Shown one piece after another: positions 1-5,724 of a stretch of DNA of 6,708 bases. How positions within the stretch are numbered: the first letter of the stretch is position 1; the number at the start of each line of letters is the position of its first letter. Below the pieces are notes generated by a model. It was not told the origin of the DNA and did no database searches. It was given only the letters and a program-made list of their open reading frames with translations. The stretch is taken from the NCBI GenBank assembly GCA_937911845.1, contig CALDQF010000049.1, positions 1 through 6,708 of the forward strand. Reading direction: 5' to 3'. The translations under genes were made by a program, and so were the position numbers. Source of the DNA: an uncultured Phycisphaera sp. GTDB taxonomy: Bacteria; Planctomycetota; Phycisphaerae; Phycisphaerales; SM1A02.

Positions 1-417
1 AGGCTGTGATGGCGATGGGCCTCCCGCAGATGGTGGGACAGCTGGCCGGTTGCCATCACCGACTGGGGTTGATGCCTCCGTCGATTCCGAAGTGCCGTCT
101 TGACGGACACAAATTCGCCAAGGAGGCGTGCGTTCACTGCGAATACCTTTGCAGGCCACCCGCAACTCGGGAATAAATTTGGTTTCCACCCAGCGGGCTG
201 CGAAGGCGTTGTCGACTTCGATCACCACCGATTGTGGATCCTGCCCATGTTCTCCAGCTTGAACGCTTGCGCTGGCATTGCCCAACCAGCGGTCGTACTT
301 CGTTTCGCCAAGTTCTCGGCGCAATGTTCCCAAGATGGTGGCCTCGTGTTCGCGGTGGCTCATTCCAGGTGATTGCGACATCGGGGGGGCTCGTGCAGAA
401 GGGGGCGTGGTTGTCAT
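1..417 (-). CDS. dnaA: Chromosomal replication initiator DnaA, N-terminal part (runs off the left edge)
   Basis: The minus-strand frame from ATG at 417 stays open for 139 codons to the window edge, so the C-terminal AAA+ and DNA-binding domains are not present here. Residues about 21-91 resemble DnaA domain I: LRRELGETKYDRWLGNAS (32-49), then VVIEVDNAFAARWVETKF (64-81) and the helix IPELRVACK. This matches the family pattern of L-x-x-E-L then a conserved Trp, a beta strand, and N-x-F-x-x-x-W-V. Residues from about 105 are rich in Pro, Ser, Gly and Thr, as expected for flexible domain II. In the family, domain I mediates DnaA self-association and DnaB helicase loading at the origin. A perfect DnaA box about 370 bp upstream supports the call. 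The start is uncertain: there is no clear Shine-Dalgarno, and Met13 or Met19 are alternatives. The ATPase motifs lie outside the window, so another protein with a DnaA-N-like domain cannot be excluded. Confidence 0.72.
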   Translation of the reverse strand, partial: MTTTPPSARAPPMSQSPGMSHREHEATILGTLRRELGETKYDRWLGNASASVQAGEHGQDPQSVVIEVDNAFAARWVETKFIPELRVACKGIRSERTPPWRICVRQDGTSESTEASTPVGDGNRPAVPPSAGGPSPSQP

Positions 418-887
418 GCATCCAAGTCTTGGAAAAGGACACACAGACAGCGGGTCAACATCAGAGATGTTGAAGCGGTGAAAACTCGTGTTTGGTGATC
501 TGGTCGAAGCCTAGTCACCGACGAGTAGCGTCGATGGGCAGCCATGCCTGTACCGGTCAGTATCACCTTGAATGAATTGGCTCGATTTGGAGCCGGCATT
601 CGAGGCGAAGCTAATCGGTATCGACGAGTCCATGTCGAAGAGCGGAACTTTACCGAAAGTTGACATTGCTGCAAGTGGGTCTCTTGATAAAAACACCAGT
701 TGTGTTGCTAAGTTGGTTGTGAGCATGCGGTAAAAGATTTTGGTCTTGCTGTCTTCTCGAACCACCAATCGTTCGGGCAGAAGATGTGGATAAGTCGTGT
801 TGAATCTGAAGACCCAGTGTCTCGTTGCTTTGGCGGAAGATTCAAACTTCCCGCCGCTTCGGCAATTGCATGCTTTTCCCTGGTTGG
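418..887. other. Gene-poor region upstream of dnaA, candidate oriC / dnaA control region
   Basis: This 470-base stretch separates the start of the probable dnaA from the end of the upstream GNAT gene, both on the minus strand. No frame in it gives a protein I can recognise. A 132-codon minus-strand frame (511-909) crosses it but overlaps the GNAT gene end and has no domain-like pattern. The stretch holds one perfect DnaA box (785-793) and a moderately AT-richer part at about 680-745 with runs such as TTGATAAAAACA. Bacterial origins often lie beside dnaA and contain DnaA boxes. I see only one exact box, whereas origins usually carry clusters. It could equally be only the autoregulated dnaA promoter region. 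Confidence 0.35.
785..793 (-). promoter_or_regulatory. DnaA box (perfect consensus)
   Basis: The plus strand reads TGTGGATAA, the exact reverse complement of the consensus DnaA box TTATCCACA. A 9-mer can occur by chance, but its position in the gene-poor region upstream of a probable dnaA makes a functional site likely. It could serve origin binding or dnaA autoregulation. I found no second perfect copy in 418-900. Confidence 0.6.
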
Positions 888-1802
888 CTATCGAATTTCT
901 GCAATCCATGCAACTCGTGATTCACGTGGTTGGAGGTCAAATTTACGATACAGCTTGAGAGCATGTGTATTCCGCCGGTCAACGTGGAGCGACAGCGGCA
1001 ACTTGCGTGAGATTGCGATCTCATTGGCCTTTGCCATTAATTTTTGCCCCAACCGTTTCCCCCGAAACTTGGGCACCACACCCACGTAGAGCACTTGCAG
1101 CAGGTGCCGCTCTGGGGTTTCGGCCAGAAGCAAAACCCCGACCAGTTCTTGTTCGATTTTGGCCGCCATCCATTGGTGTCTCACCCCAGATGCTTCGTGT
1201 CCGATCAAAATATCTTCAGGTTCACGTCGTCCCCGCAGTCCCGGGCAATCTTGGGCGTCGACATATGTATCTAAGAGCACGGCATGCAGCGCTTGAGTCT
1301 CAAGATCGTCACAGTCGCACCATGTGATTTTTGATTGGAGTGGTGCTGATGCGTTCATGGATGTTGCTGGTTCCGGAATCGAAGCCGTTCGGAGGAATTG
1401 CAGCTCTGCTAGCCATTCCATTCCACCCAACTTGGCCGCCTCGGCGGTACCCACCGCCTCGGGCACGTGCACCAGTTGGGCCAAGTGGTTGTCAGTTTGT
1501 CGTCCCGATGCCAATGCGGCCTCGAGACAGCGCCCGGTGGGGGTCGGATCGTCTGCCGGACCGAGTGGCGTCCCCAGAAGCATCTCAATTCGGCCAGGGC
1601 GAGGCAAGGTTAGGACAGCGCCAAGTGGGGTACCGATTGGGCCAGAGCACCACAGACGGGCCCGCTCTTCCCGGAGGGTTTTTCGCAGTCCCCTCACGGT
1701 TGAAGGTGCCGGGGGGGGCGCACTTGGTGGTGTGAGGAGCCTTCCCAAAGCCGCATCCAGCTCTTTGGGTTCCGGGGATCGGGGGTGAAGTGGATCTGTC
1801 AT
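888..1802 (-). CDS. GNAT-family N-acetyltransferase with a degenerate N-terminal half
   Basis: This 304-residue protein should transfer an acetyl (acyl) group from a CoA thioester to an amine; the substrate is unknown. The C-terminal part (about 160-304) is a clear GNAT domain. Strand 4 and motif A read VLYVGVVPKFRGKRLG, with the R-G-K-R-L-G pyrophosphate-binding loop at 247-252. Strand 5 follows as LSLHVDRRN, then N278-x-x-A-x-x-L-Y285 and K-F-D-L-Q, the usual end of the fold. Residues about 35-145 contain GAVLTLPRPGRIEMLL and a later helix-rich stretch, which could be a worn first GNAT-like half without the acetyl-CoA loop, as in tandem-GNAT proteins. Residues 1-35 are Pro-rich and probably disordered. 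The frame is open upstream to 2063, but that extension overlaps the divergent gene and looks non-coding, so ATG at 1802 is chosen; no strong Shine-Dalgarno is seen. The gene lies upstream of dnaA on the same strand, 470 bases apart, and is divergent from the secreted-protein gene. Confidence 0.8.
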   Translation of the reverse strand: MTDPLHPRSPEPKELDAALGRLLTPPSAPPPAPSTVRGLRKTLREERARLWCSGPIGTPLGAVLTLPRPGRIEMLLGTPLGPADDPTPTGRCLEAALASGRQTDNHLAQLVHVPEAVGTAEAAKLGGMEWLAELQFLRTASIPEPATSMNASAPLQSKITWCDCDDLETQALHAVLLDTYVDAQDCPGLRGRREPEDILIGHEASGVRHQWMAAKIEQELVGVLLLAETPERHLLQVLYVGVVPKFRGKRLGQKLMAKANEIAISRKLPLSLHVDRRNTHALKLYRKFDLQPRESRVAWIAEIR

Positions 1803-1864
1803 GGAAAGATCTGGCCTTGGACGACGGGCAATCGGACGATTTTGGGTACAGTAGCCCCCTCTAC

Positions 1865-1871
1865 AAGGGAG
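1865..1871 (+). promoter_or_regulatory. Ribosome binding site of the secreted-protein gene
   Basis: AAGGGAG lies 7 bases before the ATG at 1879 and is a good Shine-Dalgarno match. It fixes the start of this gene. The 76-base divergent gap (1803-1878) must also hold promoters for both flanking genes, but I see no convincing -35/-10 pair in it. Confidence 0.6.
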
Positions 1872-1878
1872 CCTTCGA

Positions 1879-2493
1879 ATGTCATTGAAGACCGTACTTT
1901 CCGCTGCCATGTTGTTGTGTGCCTCCACCGCTTTGATTGGCGTGGACTCTGCGGCGGCGTATCCAGTGCCCAAGCCGGTCCCGACCGCGTGGGAATTGAA
2001 GTGCACCCCAGGAGGCCTTCGATTGTTTGCCGATCCTGCGGACGGCAAGTTGTACTGGTACATGACGTATCAAGTGCAAAATTCCTCTGGCCGTGACCAG
2101 ATCTGGGTGCCTGATGTAACGCTCTTCAGCGATACTGGTGTCATCAGCAAAGCGGGTGCGGGGGTTCCCGGCCGAGTGAGCGAGTCCATTCGGGCGCTCC
2201 AAGGCAACCCTCTTTTGGAGACCCAAGACGAAATCATTGGTGACCTCCGGCAAGGCGCGGAATATGCCCGTGACGGGTTGGCGGTTTGGCCGGTCCAAAA
2301 TGACCGAGCGAATGAAGTCAGCATTTTTGTTGCAGGTCTCTCGGGCGAGACTGCCCGTGAGTTCCATCCTGTGACCGGTGAAGCAATCATTTTGCGAAAA
2401 TCGCTCCATCTGAAGTTCATGGTGGATGGGGATCTGGAAGGCCGCTTGGCCATGCCAGCAACTCTGATGGCCTCAGAATGGGTCATCCGGTAA
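1879..2493 (+). CDS. Exported protein of unknown function
   Basis: This 204-residue protein begins with a typical Sec signal peptide: Lys4, a hydrophobic stretch at about 5-22 and a probable signal peptidase I site after Ala-Ala-Ala at 25-27, followed by a Pro-rich mature start (YPVPKPVP). The mature part has no cysteine pair, lipobox or metal motif that I recognise. It contains beta-rich segments (GKLYWYMTYQVQNSSGRDQIWVPDV in the region 57-80, and KSLHLKFMV at 174-182). A phrase of the type 'measured value, vary with stress or damage' would fit an Ig-like or beta-sandwich fold, but this is only an impression. It should act in the periplasm or at the cell surface. The start is supported by AAGGGAG 7 bases upstream. 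The gene stands alone: it is divergent from the GNAT gene and 121 bases before rpmA, which has its own promoter candidate. I do not recognise the family. Confidence 0.8.
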   Translation: MSLKTVLSAAMLLCASTALIGVDSAAAYPVPKPVPTAWELKCTPGGLRLFADPADGKLYWYMTYQVQNSSGRDQIWVPDVTLFSDTGVISKAGAGVPGRVSESIRALQGNPLLETQDEIIGDLRQGAEYARDGLAVWPVQNDRANEVSIFVAGLSGETAREFHPVTGEAIILRKSLHLKFMVDGDLEGRLAMPATLMASEWVIR

Positions 2494-2547
2494 TCCTTTC
2501 AGGCTGATCTGTCGGGGGGACTGACCTGCGTTCCAAGGAACCAACGC

Positions 2548-2576
2548 TGGACAAGAGGCCCGTCCTTCTCTAATAT
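2548..2576 (+). promoter_or_regulatory. Probable sigma-70 type promoter for rpmA-obg
   Basis: A -35 candidate TGGACA (2548-2553, 5 of 6 to TTGACA) is followed after 17 bases by TAATAT (2571-2576). An overlapping -10 alternative TCTAAT (2569-2574) matches 5 of 6 but leaves a 15-base spacer. The site sits in the gap before rpmA, 39 bases upstream of its GTG start. This would let rpmA and obg be transcribed independently of the secreted-protein gene upstream. It was found by eye; no transcript data. Confidence 0.45.
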
Positions 2577-2602
2577 TTCTCATTCGGCTGATGATGGCCG
2601 CT

Positions 2603-2608
2603 GGAGGA
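2603..2608 (+). promoter_or_regulatory. Ribosome binding site that decides the GTG start of rpmA
   Basis: GGAGGA ends 6 bases before GTG at 2615. This placement, and the fact that L27 proteins begin with M-A-H-K-K-G, favour the GTG over the in-frame ATG at 2591, which would place the Shine-Dalgarno inside the coding region. Confidence 0.75.
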
Positions 2609-2614
2609 TTTGCT

Positions 2615-2899
2615 GTGGCACACAAGAAGGGTCAAGGCTCTACTCAAAATGGTCGCGACTCCAACCCGCAGTTCCGGGGCATCAAGCTCTACGGCGGGCA
2701 GGTCGCTCAATCCGGCAGCATCATCGTGCGTCAATGCGGCACCAAGTTCCACCCCGGACATCTTGTCCGAATGGGTAAGGACAACACGCTTTACGCGGTG
2801 GCCAATGGCACGGTGAAATTCCGTGGCCGTTACGTTGACTTGATTCCTTCTGACGAAGGTGTCGAAGCGTTCGCTGCTGCTGGTTCTGCCGTCAACTGA
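2615..2899 (+). CDS. rpmA: 50S ribosomal protein L27
   Basis: This 94-residue protein is ribosomal protein L27, a component of the large subunit whose N-terminal tail reaches toward the peptidyl transferase centre. From the GTG start it reads [20 protein letters not shown], the family signature. [22 protein letters not shown] and the [16 protein letters not shown] strand follow, all in the expected order. Length is close to the usual 85 or so, with a short Ala/Gly/Val tail. The protein starts directly at the M-A-H-K-K motif, so it lacks the cleaved N-terminal extension seen in many Firmicutes. The usual upstream partner rplU (L21) is absent: a secreted-protein gene lies there instead. obg follows 100 bases downstream, the conserved order. 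Confidence 0.97.
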   Translation: MAHKKGQGSTQNGRDSNPQFRGIKLYGGQVAQSGSIIVRQCGTKFHPGHLVRMGKDNTLYAVANGTVKFRGRYVDLIPSDEGVEAFAAAGSAVN

Positions 2900-2930
2900 T
2901 CAGTCTGGTCTTCGACCGCTCTGTATCGAT

Positions 2931-2951
2931 GCCCCAGACACCTTGTGGGGC
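2931..2951 (+). other. Stem-loop between rpmA and obg
   Basis: GCCCCA and TGGGGC form a 6-bp GC-rich stem around a 9-base loop in the 100-base gap between rpmA and obg. There is no T-run after it, so it is not a standard intrinsic terminator. It could slow transcription or stabilise the rpmA message end, or be chance. Confidence 0.3.
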
Positions 2952-2999
2952 TCCATGATCCGGGTGCTGGTTGATCCTTCTGATTGAAGCCAAGAACTC

Positions 3000-4034
3000 A
3001 TGTTCGTTGATCGGGTCAAAATTTTTTGCCGAGCCGGCCGAGGTGGGGATGGTTCTTCATCGATGCGCCGGGAAATGTTTGTTCCCAAGGGAGGACCCGA
3101 TGGTGGAGATGGTGGACGTGGTGGCTCGGTCTGCTTGGTAGCGGATGGCGGTTTGAATGAGTTCTCCCACCTCATGCACCGACCACATGTTCGAGCCGAG
3201 CACGGTGCACACGGTCGGGGTCGAGACTGCTTTGGTGCTTCGGCGGAAGATCTGGAAGTTCCCGTTCCAGTTGGCACCATTGTTCGAGATGACCAAGGTC
3301 ACCAATTGGCCGACTTGGTGGAAGTGGGTCAGCGGTTCGAAGCGGCCAAGGGGGGCCGTGGTGGGTTGGGGAACTTGAATTTTGTCTCCGCGACCAATCA
3401 AGCCCCAACCGAATGCACGCCGGGGGAGCCCGGGGAAGAGCGAGAACTTGACCTTGAGTTGCAGTTGATTGCCGACTGCGGTCTGGTCGGTCTACCGAAT
3501 GCCGGCAAGAGCACGTTTTTGGCGCAAGCCACTTCGGCCGACCCGCGCATTGCCGATTACCCATTCACCACCCTGAGTCCGCACCTTGGCGTGGCGGCCC
3601 TTGGCGGCGATCGTCGGTTGGTCTTGGCGGACATTCCTGGTTTGATTGAAGGGGCCGCGGACGGTGCAGGATTGGGACATGATTTTTTGCGTCACGTCGC
3701 CCGAACCAGAGTGTTGATCCATGTGGTGGATCTTGATCCTCCCGGTGCTAATGCGGCTGAAGCCCACCGCACCATCCTTGGCGAACTGAAGGCGTTCGAC
3801 GCTGAACTCGCAACCCGTCCTCGTATTTTGTTTTTGAACAAGGCAGACTTGATCCCGGTAGACATCCGTACCGACATGGTGGAAGAAATCCGTTCCTCGT
3901 TGGGGTCAGAGATGGAGACCACTGTGGTCTTGGGTTCGTCCGCGACTGGCGAAGGCGTTCGGGATGTGTTGGAGGCCTGCTGGCCGCTGCTTGAACGCCA
4001 ACCAGACCAAGGCTGGTCGATCAATCCTGAGTGA
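3000..4034 (+). CDS. obg: Obg GTPase (ribosome assembly)
   Basis: This 344-residue protein is the conserved Obg/CgtA GTPase, which binds the large ribosomal subunit during assembly and links it to growth and stress control. The N-terminal Obg domain (1 to about 157) has the glycine-rich pattern VKIFCRAGRGGDGSSSMRRE and GGPDGGDGGRGGSV, plus the later AAKGGRGGLGN. The GTPase domain follows: G1 GLPNAGKS (164-171), G2 at YPFTT (187-191), G3 DIPG (211-214), G4 NKAD (280-283), and G5 SSA (313-315). All nucleotide-binding motifs are intact. It ends soon after G5, without the C-terminal OCT domain found in some homologues. The start at ATG 3000 gives the family N-terminus M-F-V-D; the Shine-Dalgarno is weak. 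It lies 100 bases after rpmA, probably co-transcribed. Its last 14 bases overlap the end of the convergent minus-strand frame. Confidence 0.97.
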   Translation: MFVDRVKIFCRAGRGGDGSSSMRREMFVPKGGPDGGDGGRGGSVCLVADGGLNEFSHLMHRPHVRAEHGAHGRGRDCFGASAEDLEVPVPVGTIVRDDQGHQLADLVEVGQRFEAAKGGRGGLGNLNFVSATNQAPTECTPGEPGEERELDLELQLIADCGLVGLPNAGKSTFLAQATSADPRIADYPFTTLSPHLGVAALGGDRRLVLADIPGLIEGAADGAGLGHDFLRHVARTRVLIHVVDLDPPGANAAEAHRTILGELKAFDAELATRPRILFLNKADLIPVDIRTDMVEEIRSSLGSEMETTVVLGSSATGEGVRDVLEACWPLLERQPDQGWSINPE

Positions 4035-4221
4035 TTGAAGTCCGACGGGTTTTCCGCGTCGGTTGCCCCAAGTCTCGAATACGAAGGATGGCAGGACCTC
4101 GACGGTGGGCCACAATCTTGGCCATTCGCACGCGTCCACGATCGATTCGGCGAAGCAACTCCTGCAGGGCCAGGAGGCCGATCAGGATGGCGGCCAAGAT
4201 GGGGATCAAGTCATGAACCAT
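4021..4221 (-). CDS. Possible small membrane protein
   Basis: This 66-residue frame has an N-terminal hydrophobic helix, LIPILAAILIGLLALQELL (about 5-23), followed by an Arg/Lys-rich tail (RRIDRGRVRMAKIVAHRRG onward). This suggests a single membrane pass with a basic cytoplasmic tail. In favour: the hydrophobic part uses GC-ending codons like its neighbours, and it fills a 250-base gap between obg and the next gene. Against: it is short, there is no clear Shine-Dalgarno before the ATG, and I recognise no family. It is tail to tail with obg (14-base overlap at the ends) and divergent from the gene at 4285. If it is not a gene, the stretch 4035-4284 holds nothing else that I can name. Confidence 0.42.
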   Translation of the reverse strand: MVHDLIPILAAILIGLLALQELLRRIDRGRVRMAKIVAHRRGPAILRIRDLGQPTRKTRRTSITQD

Positions 4222-4284
4222 GGGTTTCTGAATCGGTCTCTCTGGGGCCTGACTTCACATCGCTTTGCCACATAAACTTGGGTT

Positions 4285-5724
4285 ATGCGATCGGTTGTAA
4301 CGGTTCTGCGGTGTGTTCTGGCCTCCTTTTTGGCGGCGGGGACGCTCGCGACTGCTCAGGACCAGATCGTGGGCATTGGTCTGGCCGGGGCGGTCCGTGA
4401 AAGTGGCTGGATTCCTCTGCAGGTTCGTTTGTCATCCACCGGGTCGGCCCGGGAAGTTGAGGTGATTGGCTTGGGCGTCACCCCCGATGGCGATGTCTTG
4501 CACACCCCACAACGTGTGGGGGTACCGCCGTCTTCGGATGTAGAGGTTTCGGTCTTGGCTTTGCCAGCACCTGATGCCACCCAAGTGGAGGTCTTGATCC
4601 AAGACCAAGACACGACGGTTCGTTTGGTCGCACCAATGCCGGCTCGAATTCCAGTCGCCTCTACGGTTGTGATGTGCGTTGGGCCAATTCCAAATGGATT
4701 GGGTCAACTCCGTGATCCTGACCCTCGAGTTCGAGGATTCACTTCGCAGGTTGAAGTCAATTCGTTGACGGATCTCAATTCCATGCCCTCGGATTGGCGA
4801 GCTCTGGATGTTGCCGATGTCTTGGTACTTCCAGGAGAAGGACTGCCGTCGGCGCTTGGCAGCGTGCGTTGGCGGGCTGTCGAACGTTGGGTCCGTGAGG
4901 GTGGACATTTGGTATTGCATGGCACGGAGACCGGATGGACCTCCACCGATCCCATGTGGTGCGGGATCGATCCAGTCCGTCGCACCCACACTTTTGCCCA
5001 ACTGCGTGAAATGGTCAGCGCGAGCAACGCACTCCCGATCTTGGCCGATCGTCGCCGGAGCGTTGATGTCTTGGATCGAAGCCAAGCGTCGTTTCCTTGG
5101 TCAGGAAAAATGAAGGTGGCTGATACCCCACTGGTGGTGGGGCGTCCTTGGGGCCGCGGCCGGGTGGACTGGTTGGGCTTCCCTCTTCGATTGCCACCTG
5201 TAACAGAATCAGATGGCCAGAGCAGACCTTGGCCTGATGCGCCATTCTTCGCGGATCTGTTCATTCTCGCCGGTGATCCCATTCCCCGGCTCGCCTTTGA
5301 TGCCAGCCAGCCTTCGGACCGACTCGTGCTTTGGGACCAATCGATACTGTTTGGTGATCGGGATCTCGAGTCCATGGTGGCCGAAAATGCCGCCAGATCC
5401 ACTATTACCAATGTTGCCGTTTTGGTTCCTTTGTATGCCCTGTTGTTGGGCCCAGGTCTTGCCCTTTGGGGTCGCGTCCGCGGTCGCTCGCATCAAGTGT
5501 GGCCGGTGGCCGCGGGTGCCTCGTTCCTAGGGGTGCTGTTGATGTTGTTGCTGCTCTTGCTGCTGCATCTGATGATGCTGGTGGTACTGGTGCTGCTACT
5601 TGTTCAGCCGCTACTTGTTCAGGCTCTCTTTTTGCTGCTGCTTCTTCTTTTATTTTATTTCGAGCAATTTGGCCGCGACCAAGAGCTTGCAGCTGGTTTG
5701 CTGCAGCTTGTTCTCTTTCTGTAG
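4285..5724 (+). CDS. Exported membrane protein with glutamine-amidotransferase-like domain, 3' end replaced at the junction
   Basis: The frame spans 479 codons, but only residues 1 to about 416 (up to roughly 5533) are native. Residues 1-24 are a signal peptide with a probable cleavage after Ala-Thr-Ala (22-24), leaving an N-terminal Gln. Residues about 28-118 look like a beta-sandwich. Residues about 125-300 resemble the class-I glutamine-amidotransferase-like fold common in planctomycete envelope proteins: DVADVLVLPGEGLPS at 175-189, then RAVERWVREGGHLVLHG at 197-213, and GRGRVDWLGFPL near 290-301. No catalytic Cys/His/Glu triad is evident, so a non-enzymatic role is likely. One transmembrane helix lies at about 376-397, and a second seems to begin at about 404 when the foreign sequence cuts in. 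The Leu-rich tail after residue 416 is read antisense to an Ala-rich foreign coding region and is not a real membrane segment. Exact function unknown; the true C-terminus is missing. Confidence 0.75.
   Translation: MRSVVTVLRCVLASFLAAGTLATAQDQIVGIGLAGAVRESGWIPLQVRLSSTGSAREVEVIGLGVTPDGDVLHTPQRVGVPPSSDVEVSVLALPAPDATQVEVLIQDQDTTVRLVAPMPARIPVASTVVMCVGPIPNGLGQLRDPDPRVRGFTSQVEVNSLTDLNSMPSDWRALDVADVLVLPGEGLPSALGSVRWRAVERWVREGGHLVLHGTETGWTSTDPMWCGIDPVRRTHTFAQLREMVSASNALPILADRRRSVDVLDRSQASFPWSGKMKVADTPLVVGRPWGRGRVDWLGFPLRLPPVTESDGQSRPWPDAPFFADLFILAGDPIPRLAFDASQPSDRLVLWDQSILFGDRDLESMVAENAARSTITNVAVLVPLYALLLGPGLALWGRVRGRSHQVWPVAAGASFLGVLLMLLLLLLLHLMMLVVLVLLLVQPLLVQALFLLLLLLLFYFEQFGRDQELAAGLLQLVLFL

Noticed and set aside
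100..473. Plus-strand frames opposite dnaA
   Set aside because: They are shadows of the minus-strand frame that shows the DnaA domain I pattern.
511..909. 132-codon minus-strand frame across the gap upstream of dnaA
   Set aside because: It overlaps the end of the GNAT gene, contains the DnaA box, has no recognisable domain pattern or Shine-Dalgarno, and its composition looks like random read-through.
1817..1852. TTGGAC and TACAGT as a promoter for the secreted-protein gene
   Set aside because: The spacer is 24 bases, too long for a sigma-70 type promoter.
1803..2063. 87-codon N-terminal extension of the GNAT frame
   Set aside because: It runs antisense through the well-supported secreted-protein gene and has no protein-like pattern; ATG at 1802 gives a better protein.
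2528..2547. GCGTT/AACGC stem as a terminator of the secreted-protein gene
   Set aside because: The stem is only 5 bp with a 10-base loop and no T-run follows.
2591..2614. ATG at 2591 as the start of L27
   Set aside because: It adds residues before the conserved M-A-H-K-K start and puts the GGAGGA ribosome binding site inside the coding region.
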